A DNA stretch of 64,000 nt, taken from the NCBI GenBank assembly GCA_020635855.1, contig JACJYZ010000002.1:682001-746000 (forward strand). Direction: 5' to 3'. The DNA comes from Flavobacteriales bacterium (GTDB taxonomy: Bacteria > Bacteroidota > Bacteroidia > JACJYZ01). The translations under genes were made by a program, and so were the position numbers. Each line of letters starts with the position of its first letter. The stretch's first letter is position 1. Below, piece after piece: positions 51,201 through 58,597 of the stretch. The notes beneath the pieces were generated by a model. It did no database searches, was not told the DNA's origin, and was given only the letters and a program-made list of their open reading frames with translations.

Positions 51201-52502
51201 ATGAAAAAAGTTACTCACGTTGCCACGGTGGCTATAATAGCCATGGCAGCTTTCCAAACAACCCCAGCCTCGGCACAATTTGTTTTGTCGGGTGAAATCA
51301 GACCACGCACCGAATACCTGCATGGCTACAAAACATTGTCAACCAAGGACCAGGATGTTGCATTCTGGACCGAGCAGCGGTCCAGGTTGAAGTTTGATTA
51401 TGCTTCTGATACATACAAGGCCGGGCTTGTGCTTCAGGATGTGCGGGTTTGGGGTAGTACAGCTCAACTCAATAAGTCGGATGCATTTAGTTCCATTCAT
51501 GAGGCATGGGGAGAAATATTGTGCAATAAACACCTTTCGCTGAAGGTGGGCAGGCAGGAATTGATTTACGATGATCACCGGATATTCGGCAATGTCGGGT
51601 GGACCCAGCAGGCACGAAGTCACGATCTCGCGAAATTGCGGTACAAAGACAGTTTGTGTGTGCTTGATGTTGGTGTGGCATTTAACCAGGACGCCACCAT
51701 GCTGAACTCAAATGTATACGCAATGACGGGTAACTATAAAGCCATGCAATATGCCTGGTTTCATAGGGACCTAAAAACAATGGGGGTTAGTGTTCTTGTA
51801 CTGAATAACGGATTGCAGTATTCCACCACGGATACAGCCGGAGTAAAAGAATACAGTGTCAAATACAGTCAGACAGCAGGAACCCATCTGTCGTACAAAA
51901 AAAATAAGTGCGAGGCGGCTGCCAATTTGTTTTATCAGATGGGCAGAGATGGTGCCGACAAGCAGTTGGGTGCATATGAAGCGGGTGCGTCTCTGAACTA
52001 CAATGCCACCGAGCGCTGGATGCTTGGGGCCGGTTATGAATTGCTGTCAGGCACCAGTCAGGTGGATACGGCCAACAAAGACAATCACTCGTTCAATCCC
52101 CTTTACGGTACCAACCACAAGTTCAATGGTTTTATGGATTACTTCTATGTGGGCAGTCATTTGAATACCGTGGGTTTGCAGGATGCATATGTAAGGCTTG
52201 CCTATAAAGAAAAGAAATGTTCGGCCGGTGTGGATGTGCATTTGTTTTCTTCGGCAGCTGATATACTGGACAACGAAAAGCTGACCAAAACAGGAAAATA
52301 TGAGGCCATGTCTGCATCCCTGGGTACGGAGGTTGATCTGAGTATGCAATACAAGGTTTCGGAAGAACTGATATTTCAGGCCGGGTACTCCCAGATGCTT
52401 GCCACGAAATCCATGGAAGCACTGAAAGGCGGAAGCAAGGATGCCGTCAACAACTGGGCTTACCTCATGTTTACATTCAAGCCTGTATTTGTTAAACAAT
52501 GA
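51201..52502 (+). CDS. Outer-membrane beta-barrel, alginate-export-domain family
   Basis: The 433-residue protein has a signal peptide (cleavage near ASAQF). Alternating beta-strands then match the alginate export/porin fold (LSGEIRPRTEYLHGY, SRLKFDYASDTYKAGLVLQDVRVWG, LSLKVGRQELIYDDHRIFG). Despite the family name, its position directly behind two nitrate transporters (24-bp gap) suggests an outer-membrane channel for nitrate or nitrite. It is followed 6 bp later by the MbnP-like gene. Confidence 0.85.
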   Translation: MKKVTHVATVAIIAMAAFQTTPASAQFVLSGEIRPRTEYLHGYKTLSTKDQDVAFWTEQRSRLKFDYASDTYKAGLVLQDVRVWGSTAQLNKSDAFSSIHEAWGEILCNKHLSLKVGRQELIYDDHRIFGNVGWTQQARSHDLAKLRYKDSLCVLDVGVAFNQDATMLNSNVYAMTGNYKAMQYAWFHRDLKTMGVSVLVLNNGLQYSTTDTAGVKEYSVKYSQTAGTHLSYKKNKCEAAANLFYQMGRDGADKQLGAYEAGASLNYNATERWMLGAGYELLSGTSQVDTANKDNHSFNPLYGTNHKFNGFMDYFYVGSHLNTVGLQDAYVRLAYKEKKCSAGVDVHLFSSAADILDNEKLTKTGKYEAMSASLGTEVDLSMQYKVSEELIFQAGYSQMLATKSMEALKGGSKDAVNNWAYLMFTFKPVFVKQ

Positions 52503-52508
52503 TTTGAT

Positions 52509-53273
52509 ATGACAAAATTGGGTTTCATGATGTCCGCCACTGGCATCACCCGGGCCGGTATCCGTATTGCCTTGCCGGCCTGGGTAACCCTGCTTCTTCT
52601 TTCTTCCTGTCATCGGCATCCGGTTTTTCCCGAAACGGGCTCCATTCGGTTTGGAATCGTTCATCAGGTTGACCAACAGGAATTGTTTGCCGATTCCATT
52701 GTTTATATGAATGCCGCGGGAAACCAATACAGTGTTTCCAAACTGGAGTACTATGTTTCTGGGATCACCCTGACCGGTGATGGAATTGATAGCTATACGG
52801 ATGGGAAGGTACATTACGTGAATGCCTTTCGTTCCTCCACGTGCCAATGGGTTATGGAAAACATTCCCGTGGGCGACTATAACAAGATATCGTTTCATAT
52901 CGGCCTGGTTCCGGATTCCAACAAAACCGGCGGACTGCCAGGCAATATGGAGAACATCAACATGGCCTGGCCCGAACCCATGGGTGGAGGGTATCACTTT
53001 CTCAAATTGGAAGGACATTTCCTGGATAGTGCAAATGCAGTGGCCGGTTATGCCCTGCATGTAGGTACGAATGCCTGTTTGGGGTCGGTATATCTGGATA
53101 CCACCCTAACCGTGAGGTTCCAAAACCAGCGCCTGGATCTGGTCATGAATGTGAACGAATGGTTTGGTAACCCCACTCGGCTTGATCTCAATCAGGTGAA
53201 TTATACCATGGGCGATCAGGTCCGGATGTTGGAGTTGATCAACAATGGAACAAATGCTTTTGCATTCAAATAA
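52509..53273 (+). CDS. MbnP-like copper-binding lipoprotein
   Basis: The 254-residue protein has a lipobox (LLLLSSC) and the MbnP family core: KLEYYVSGITL, SFHIGLVPDSNKTGGL, and NINMAWPEPMGGGYHFLKLEG. In studied MbnP proteins a Trp is converted to kynurenine by the partner di-haem enzyme MbnH to make a high-affinity copper site. Trp154 in NMAWPEPM is the likely candidate here. The next gene starts immediately after the stop and encodes such an enzyme. The pair suggests periplasmic copper acquisition. Confidence 0.86.
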   Translation: MTKLGFMMSATGITRAGIRIALPAWVTLLLLSSCHRHPVFPETGSIRFGIVHQVDQQELFADSIVYMNAAGNQYSVSKLEYYVSGITLTGDGIDSYTDGKVHYVNAFRSSTCQWVMENIPVGDYNKISFHIGLVPDSNKTGGLPGNMENINMAWPEPMGGGYHFLKLEGHFLDSANAVAGYALHVGTNACLGSVYLDTTLTVRFQNQRLDLVMNVNEWFGNPTRLDLNQVNYTMGDQVRMLELINNGTNAFAFK

Positions 53274-54317
53274 ATGAAAAAGCGTCGTTGTCCACGGATG
53301 TTGTGTACCTGTTGTGCCGCAGCTGCGATTGTGGTTGTTTCGGCATGCAGCAGGAAGGAAGGTGATGATGGCGATGAGGAATATGTAACCACACCGTATG
53401 AGCTGATCATTCCCCCCAGGTTTCCTCCAATGGTTGTTCCGGGAGATAACCCCATGACCAAAGAGGGTGTGGAGCTAGGCAGGAGGCTTTACTATGATCC
53501 CGATCTTTCCCTCAATGGCCCCAATCAAGGTTTCTCATGTGCTTCCTGTCATGTGCAGGAAGTATCATTTACAGTGAATACCACCGGAACAGCTGTTTTG
53601 CCCCATGTGAATCTGGGCTGGAACAAGAATTTCCTATGGGATGGGAAAGTGGCCGGAAGTATAGAGGATATCATGCGCTTTGAAGTGGAAACGTTTTTTC
53701 AGTCGGACATGCAAGTGCTCCAACAGGATAAAACGTACAGAGAAATGTTTAGGAAGGCTTTTGCCAGTGATGAGATCACGGCGCGAAAAGCGGAGTTGGC
53801 CATGGCCCAGTTTATCCGAACCCTGATTTCTGGCAACAGCAGGTACGACAGGTGGCGCAGGGGGGATGGTTTGCTGAATGCCAGTGAGCTCAGTGGACTT
53901 AGTATATTTTTCACGGAGAAAGGAGATTGCTTTCATTGCCATTCGACGCCGTTCTTTTCAGATAACGACTTTCACAACATAGGATTGGAAACGGTGTATG
54001 CCGGAGAAGGAAGAGGACGGTATAACGTGACCGGGAACCCCGAGGATATGGGGAAATTCAAAACACCTACACTCCGGAATATTGAACTTACGGCTCCCTA
54101 TATGCATGACGGCAGGTTCGGTAGTTTGGAAGAAGTGGTGCACCACTATAACCTTGATGTGCAACCTTCGGCAACCCTTGATCCGATCATGACCAAGCCG
54201 ATGCGGGGACTTGAACTTGAGTTGACCCAGCAGGAGGAAAAGGATCTTGTGAGTTTTCTCAAGGCGCTAACCGATACGACCTTTATTTATGATAAGGCGC
54301 ATCAATCACCCTTTTGA
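53274..54317 (+). CDS. MbnH-like di-haem enzyme (cytochrome c peroxidase family)
   Basis: The 347-residue lipoprotein (VSAC lipobox) carries two c-type haem motifs, CASCH at 89-93 and CFHCH at 219-223. It has the family blocks LGRRLYYDPDLSLNG, FLWDGKVAGSIEDIMRFEV, FKTPTLRNIELTAPYMHDGRFGSLEEVV. It starts with no gap after the MbnP-like gene, and their pairing identifies it as MbnH-like rather than a general cytochrome c peroxidase. It ends the five-gene operon. Confidence 0.88.
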   Translation: MKKRRCPRMLCTCCAAAAIVVVSACSRKEGDDGDEEYVTTPYELIIPPRFPPMVVPGDNPMTKEGVELGRRLYYDPDLSLNGPNQGFSCASCHVQEVSFTVNTTGTAVLPHVNLGWNKNFLWDGKVAGSIEDIMRFEVETFFQSDMQVLQQDKTYREMFRKAFASDEITARKAELAMAQFIRTLISGNSRYDRWRRGDGLLNASELSGLSIFFTEKGDCFHCHSTPFFSDNDFHNIGLETVYAGEGRGRYNVTGNPEDMGKFKTPTLRNIELTAPYMHDGRFGSLEEVVHHYNLDVQPSATLDPIMTKPMRGLELELTQQEEKDLVSFLKALTDTTFIYDKAHQSPF

Positions 54318-54421
54318 AGGAGAAGAGTATATTTTCTTTGAATGGTATGGTGTTGCTATGTAATATGGGTGATAAGCTATATATGGCCGATGCATCCTTC
54401 CGTTGAATGTCACATTTATGT

Positions 54422-54435
54422 ATGACGCACGTCAT
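54422..54435 (+). promoter_or_regulatory. Predicted Crp/Fnr site upstream of the hemerythrin-moaA-fnr operon
   Basis: ATGACGCACGTCAT is a perfect ATGAY-N4-RTCAT palindrome, 49 bp before the hemerythrin ATG. At the common spacing the sequence is GTTATTTA, a poor -7 box, so the promoter is less certain than the site. Confidence 0.65.
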
Positions 54436-54483
54436 TTTTCTACAATGCCTTCTCGCCGTTATTTACACTAAAATATATCGACC

Positions 54484-55209
54484 ATGGATGTAGTAGACAG
54501 AAAAACCGGAAAACGTTTGGTGCCGGGAAATAAAAAGCCTGAAGGTGATTTGCGCAAATCGGATCCCATCCGGCGGAATGCGGAAAAGGATCTTGAAATG
54601 GAAGAACATTCACCCATGGATCCCCCTGAAGCATACGACGGTGCTGTGATAGAGGGTGTGAGCTATGATCAGATGCATAAGGTTCTGCAGAACTTCATGG
54701 ATGAACACAAGAAGGGAATTGAAAAAATTGATCGGTTTGAACAAGCGTTGGCGGGTTTTAAGGAGAACCATTATGGGTTGACGCAGGAAATCAATGAGGT
54801 GTTCTCCGAATTCTTTCACTATTTCGATCACCACATCCTGGATCACAACCAGCGGGAAGAACACCAGTTGTTTCCACTGCTTCACAAAAAGCTGATGGAA
54901 TCCGATGAACATGGTGAAGGCCCGATTCCGCGTACAGCTGTGGATATGATGGAGGATGATCATATCAAGTTCATCCAATTGGGAGCATTGGCATTCAATA
55001 TGCTGGGCCTGGCTGCCAGGCTACCGGATGAGCGCTCGCGAATGTTTGTGTATGATACTGCATTTAACAGTGCCCGCGAGTTGATCGAGATGTTGAGGTT
55101 GCACATATACAGGGAAGATCATATCCTGTTTCCGTTGGCGCACCAACTTCTTACAACGGAAGAATTCAATGCCATAATCAGGGGTGAAATTGGACCTACA
55201 TCAAGATAA
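54484..55209 (+). CDS. Hemerythrin-domain protein
   Basis: The 241-residue soluble protein has a charged N-terminal extension (1-50) and then a hemerythrin-like four-helix bundle. Candidate di-iron ligands lie in FMDEHKKG, FDHHILDHNQREEHQLFP, EDDHIKF and LHIYREDHILFPLA. Such proteins bind O2 or NO or protect di-iron and Fe-S enzymes. The gene overlaps moaA by 26 bp and leads the operon hemerythrin-moaA-thioesterase-fnr behind a predicted Fnr site. Confidence 0.9.
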   Translation: MDVVDRKTGKRLVPGNKKPEGDLRKSDPIRRNAEKDLEMEEHSPMDPPEAYDGAVIEGVSYDQMHKVLQNFMDEHKKGIEKIDRFEQALAGFKENHYGLTQEINEVFSEFFHYFDHHILDHNQREEHQLFPLLHKKLMESDEHGEGPIPRTAVDMMEDDHIKFIQLGALAFNMLGLAARLPDERSRMFVYDTAFNSARELIEMLRLHIYREDHILFPLAHQLLTTEEFNAIIRGEIGPTSR

Positions 55210-56254
55210 TGCAAGCGATGCCGGCGACTCCGGGAGACATCGGTTGGGGCAAAGTTCCGATCCGTTGCTGATTGATTCGTTCGGAAGACGCCATAACTAC
55301 CTGAGAATATCTCTTACGGACCGCTGCAATCTCCGGTGTTTTTATTGCATGCCGGAGGAAGGTATTGATCTTGCCCAAAGATCCTCGTTGATGCAAGCAG
55401 AGGAAGTGATTGCCATGGCGAAAAAATTCATCGCACTTGGTGTTGATAAGATACGTCTTACCGGAGGAGAACCCTTGGTCAGAAATGATGCCCACGGGAT
55501 CATCAAAGCCCTGGGCGCGTTACCTGTTGAACTGGCAGTAACAACCAACGGTATCCTTGTCGATAGGTTCGTCGATACATTTAAGGCTGCCGGTATTCGG
55601 TCGGTGAATGTGAGCCTCGACTCCCTTGTTGAAGAACGGCAGGTGCGGATCAGCCACAGGAACTATTTTCGGCGCATCCTAGATAACGTTAAGCTGCTAC
55701 AGGATGGGAGCTTTCACCTGAAACTGAACATGGTGGTGATGAAAGGGGTGAATGATGATGAACTGACCGACTTTGTGGAATTAACACGAAACACATCATT
55801 GCATGTACGCTTCATTGAGTTCATGCCCTTCCGGGGAAACAAGTGGACTTGGGCCCAGGGATTCGGATATGACGAGATCATGGAAGTGCTGACTGCTCGC
55901 TATGGTGCTGACAACATCACCCGTTTGCAGGCAAATCCCAATGAAACTGCGCGTTGCTTCACCGTGAACGGGTACATGGGTACGTTCGGTATTATCGGGT
56001 CTGTGACGCATCCGTTTTGCAGTGATTGTAATCGGATTCGGCTTACTGCAGACGGCAAGCTGAAAAACTGTCTGTTTTCCAATGGCGAAACCGATTTGCT
56101 AACTCCGATGAGAGAGGGGCGTGATGTTACACCCCTTATTCTGCAAAATATCAGATCGAAAGCCTGGCAGAGGGGAGGAATGAATTCCCTGAAGGATATG
56201 TCGGATCCGGAAAGGATAACCCAGAACCGGAGCATGGTTGCCATTGGAGGGTGA
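55184..56254 (+). CDS. moaA: GTP 3',8-cyclase (first step of Moco synthesis)
   Basis: The 356-residue radical SAM enzyme converts GTP toward cyclic pyranopterin. The SAM cluster motif is Cys48-x3-Cys52-x2-Cys55 (CNLRCFYC) and the C-terminal cluster uses Cys279, Cys282 and Cys296. It ends with the essential Gly-Gly (MVAIGG). The start is GTG at 55184, inside the hemerythrin gene, giving about 28 residues before the family core; a later alternative start is possible. It lies 8 kb away from the other moa genes but should share their regulation. Confidence 0.93.
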   Translation: MKLDLHQDNASDAGDSGRHRLGQSSDPLLIDSFGRRHNYLRISLTDRCNLRCFYCMPEEGIDLAQRSSLMQAEEVIAMAKKFIALGVDKIRLTGGEPLVRNDAHGIIKALGALPVELAVTTNGILVDRFVDTFKAAGIRSVNVSLDSLVEERQVRISHRNYFRRILDNVKLLQDGSFHLKLNMVVMKGVNDDELTDFVELTRNTSLHVRFIEFMPFRGNKWTWAQGFGYDEIMEVLTARYGADNITRLQANPNETARCFTVNGYMGTFGIIGSVTHPFCSDCNRIRLTADGKLKNCLFSNGETDLLTPMREGRDVTPLILQNIRSKAWQRGGMNSLKDMSDPERITQNRSMVAIGG

Positions 56255-56287
56255 TAACCGACGGAATGTAGATTGAAAGATCAACAA

Positions 56288-56752
56288 ATGATAAAAGCCA
56301 AGAAAGTCAGGGATTCGCGCACGGTCATGTGTGAGATCGTATTGCCAAACCATGCCAATACATTGGGCCATCTTCGTGGAGGTAAATTGTTGGATTGGAT
56401 GGATATTGCCGGTGAGATTGCGGCCCAGCGCCATTCCGGAAAGGAGGCCGTTACGGCATCCATCGCTCACATGTATTTTAAAAAGTCAATTCAGGTGGGG
56501 GATGTTGTCACCATTCAGGCCAGTTTGACCCGGGCATTCAATACTTCCATGGAAGTACTGGTGGAGGTGTGGTCGGAGAACCGAAGCAAAGCGAAGAAAA
56601 TGAAGACCAATGAGGCGATTTTTACTTTCGTTGCGATTGATGAAAACGGAACGTCCAGCGTCGTGCCCGCTATTCTTCCTTCCGGAGGAAAAGAGATGAA
56701 GCTATACAAGGAGGCGGGTGAGAGAAAAGAATTGCTTTTGCAAGGTTCCTGA
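56288..56752 (+). CDS. Hotdog-fold acyl-CoA thioesterase
   Basis: The 154-residue protein matches YciA-like acyl-CoA hydrolases: MCEIVLPNHANTLGHLRGGKLLDWMDIAGEIAAQRH with the catalytic Asp, followed by YFKKSIQVGDVV. ATG at 56288 is preferred to a TTG five codons earlier. Its place between moaA and the regulator gene is unexplained; it is probably a passenger of the operon. Confidence 0.87.
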   Translation: MIKAKKVRDSRTVMCEIVLPNHANTLGHLRGGKLLDWMDIAGEIAAQRHSGKEAVTASIAHMYFKKSIQVGDVVTIQASLTRAFNTSMEVLVEVWSENRSKAKKMKTNEAIFTFVAIDENGTSSVVPAILPSGGKEMKLYKEAGERKELLLQGS

Positions 56753-56783
56753 AAATTGAAGAAGCATCTATACATACAAAACT

Positions 56784-57503
56784 ATGCGTTCCAAAAGCCC
56801 AATAGACCTTCCTGAATGTAAAAACTGTCCGGGACATTGTCATAACATGCTCTTTTGTGATTTATCCGATAAGGAGCTGGACAAATTATCGGAAGAAAGA
56901 GGCGATAATTTCTATAAAAAAGGACAGGTGATCTTTTATGAAGGCAATCGCGGCCATGGATTGTATTGTATCTACCAGGGAAAGGTAAAAGTACATAAGT
57001 TGGGAGAGGAAGCCCGGGAACAGATAGTGAGATTTGCAAAGGAAGGAGATGTACTCGGTTATCGTTCGTTGTTGGGTGGTGAGCCTTTTAATGCCACCGC
57101 TACGGCTATGGAAGATAGTATCATATGTTACATTCCAAGGAGTAAGTTTCTGGAGGTGCTTGAGAACAACACAGAATTTTCTTTGAAGGTGATACGTATG
57201 CTCGCCAAAGATCTCAGGGAATCCGAGAAGAAATTAATCCACATCACTCAGAAGCCGGTTGTTGAACGTATAGCGGAAGCACTCCTGATCCTAAAAGAGA
57301 AATTCGGTCTGAAGGAAGACGGGAAGACCCTAGACGTCATTCTCACGCGAAGGGAGATTGGAGATCTGGCCGGTGTGACCACCGAGACGACCATCCGAAC
57401 CTTGTCCGAGCTTAACAAAAAGCATGTCCTCCTGCTGAATGGCAAACGGATAGAACTTGTGGATATACCTAACCTGCTCAGACTTGCCAACCTGTGTGAT
57501 TGA
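56784..57503 (+). CDS. FNR-type Crp/Fnr transcription regulator with N-terminal cysteine cluster
   Basis: The 239-residue regulator has Cys12, Cys15, Cys19 and Cys25 near the N-terminus plus Cys62 and Cys115, as expected for an oxygen-sensitive 4Fe-4S cluster like that of FNR. A cyclic-nucleotide-type beta-roll (about 40-135), a dimer helix and a winged HTH follow (LTRREIGDLAGVTTETTIRTLSEL). In the recognition helix, Glu201 and Arg205 match the FNR base-contact residues, but Ile204 replaces the FNR Ser. It is the likely reader of the ATGAY-N4-RTCAT sites, one of which lies upstream of its own operon. Confidence 0.88.
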   Translation: MRSKSPIDLPECKNCPGHCHNMLFCDLSDKELDKLSEERGDNFYKKGQVIFYEGNRGHGLYCIYQGKVKVHKLGEEAREQIVRFAKEGDVLGYRSLLGGEPFNATATAMEDSIICYIPRSKFLEVLENNTEFSLKVIRMLAKDLRESEKKLIHITQKPVVERIAEALLILKEKFGLKEDGKTLDVILTRREIGDLAGVTTETTIRTLSELNKKHVLLLNGKRIELVDIPNLLRLANLCD

Positions 57504-57557
57504 CGGGTTCTGTATCCTGCTTCCTTTTCTCATCGCAGCCTGGTATCATAAGCCTAT

Positions 57558-57601
57558 ATGATGCCGGTCATAGCCTGTCCATAAGCACCGGGTTATATTT
57601 G
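57558..57601 (+). promoter_or_regulatory. Predicted class II Crp/Fnr promoter of the second regulator gene
   Basis: The perfect palindrome ATGATGCCGGTCAT (57558-57571) is followed by the consensus -7 box TATATTTG (57594-57601) at exactly 29.5 bp from its centre. The gene starts 51 bp after the box. Confidence 0.78.
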
Positions 57602-57651
57602 ATCACCTAGAATGGGTTGTTCAACGCTAACACTTTATATACCCTGCAGGC

Positions 57652-58323
57652 ATGTTGTTATCATCAATACTGGTATCTGTTTTGGAAAAATTCATGTCAG
57701 GTGATCATCTCCTGACAACCCAAACATATGAACCTGGGCAACCTCTTTTCATGGAGGGGGATCCCATGAGGGGCGTGTACTACGTGATGGGGCAGAATGT
57801 CAGGATTTTCAGACACGACGAAAAAGGCAACAACATCTTTTTGTTCCTGACCAGCGAATTGGTTGGTCTCACATCTTTTTTCCGGAATGAGAAGAAATAT
57901 GCTTGTTCCGCGTTCGCCGGAACGCAGGGGTGTCGGGCGGTATTCCTTTCAAAAGAGGTGTTTTCCGAGCTGATGGATCGTCATCCGGAAGTAAGGCATG
58001 AGCTAATCAAAATGCTGTGCGCCCGGATAGGGCTGATCGAAGTCAGAACCAAAAACATCTTGCATAAATCCGTTGACCTGAGGTTGACAGAGACACTTGC
58101 ATCCTTGGCGCAAACCGAGATAGAAGAAAGGCAAGTGGAAACGCTTCGTAACATCACCCTTAGGTATAGTACGAAGGAGTTGGCTAAAATAATGGGCATC
58201 TCCATCAACTACCTGAGGAAGCGCCTGAAGGAGCTGAAGGATACCGGTTTGATAGATTATGGAAAGAACTGGTTGCTCATCAAAGACCTTCAAACGCTAA
58301 GCTATAGCATAAAAAATGAGTGA
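57652..58323 (+). CDS. Second Crp/Fnr-family regulator, no N-terminal cysteine cluster
   Basis: The 223-residue protein has the effector beta-roll and a C-terminal HTH (YSTKELAKIMGISINYLRKRLKELKDTG). It lacks the cysteine cluster and the Glu-x3-Arg pattern in the recognition helix, so its signal and DNA site must differ from the FNR-type protein next door. NO-sensing Dnr-like or other roles are possible. A later ATG (57694) could be the start. It is preceded by its own Fnr-type promoter, suggesting a regulatory cascade. Confidence 0.88.
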   Translation: MLLSSILVSVLEKFMSGDHLLTTQTYEPGQPLFMEGDPMRGVYYVMGQNVRIFRHDEKGNNIFLFLTSELVGLTSFFRNEKKYACSAFAGTQGCRAVFLSKEVFSELMDRHPEVRHELIKMLCARIGLIEVRTKNILHKSVDLRLTETLASLAQTEIEERQVETLRNITLRYSTKELAKIMGISINYLRKRLKELKDTGLIDYGKNWLLIKDLQTLSYSIKNE

Positions 58324-58344
58324 GGTCCCATCTAAGCGACCTCA
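58321..58344. terminator. Hairpin overlapping the stop of the second regulator gene
   Basis: TGAGGTC and GACCTCA form a perfect 7-bp stem with a 10-base loop; the first three bases are the stop codon. There is no T-run, so termination is uncertain. Confidence 0.4.
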
Positions 58345-58443
58345 CCCCATGCAATGATGCTTTCCCCTGCTGAATTTCGGTTTAACTCGGAAGCTCCACT
58401 ATATAAAGGCGATGGCCCTGTTCTTTTGGCCATGCCGTTATTG

Positions 58444-58543
58444 TTTTTGCCACGAAGACACGAAGGCACCAAGATCCAAAGCATGTATTCATAGCTCATT
58501 TTATGACGGGCCAATGTGTCTTTGCGCCTTCGTGGCAATTTTT
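58444..58543. repeat. Intergenic inverted repeat (GCCACGAAG type)
   Basis: TTTTTGCCACGAAGACACGA near 58444 and its partner ending CCTTCGTGGCAATTTTT near 58543 face each other across about 50 bp. Seventeen of 21 positions pair, with a perfect GCCACGAAG outer arm and T/A-rich ends. Similar 'GCCACGAAGACACGAAG' elements recur between genes in many bacterial genomes. It lies between the convergent regulator and narI genes, where it could also act as a bidirectional terminator. Nothing else is visible in 58324-58597. Confidence 0.7.
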
Positions 58544-58597
58544 AAAACGCTCTGCATTTATTCAAACAAATTCATCTTCCCGGGTAAGGAGTATTCT

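Noticed and set aside
52047..53060. Open frame (337 codons) antisense to the porin and MbnP-like genes
   Set aside because: It spans two real genes on the other strand and lacks any domain or initiation signal.
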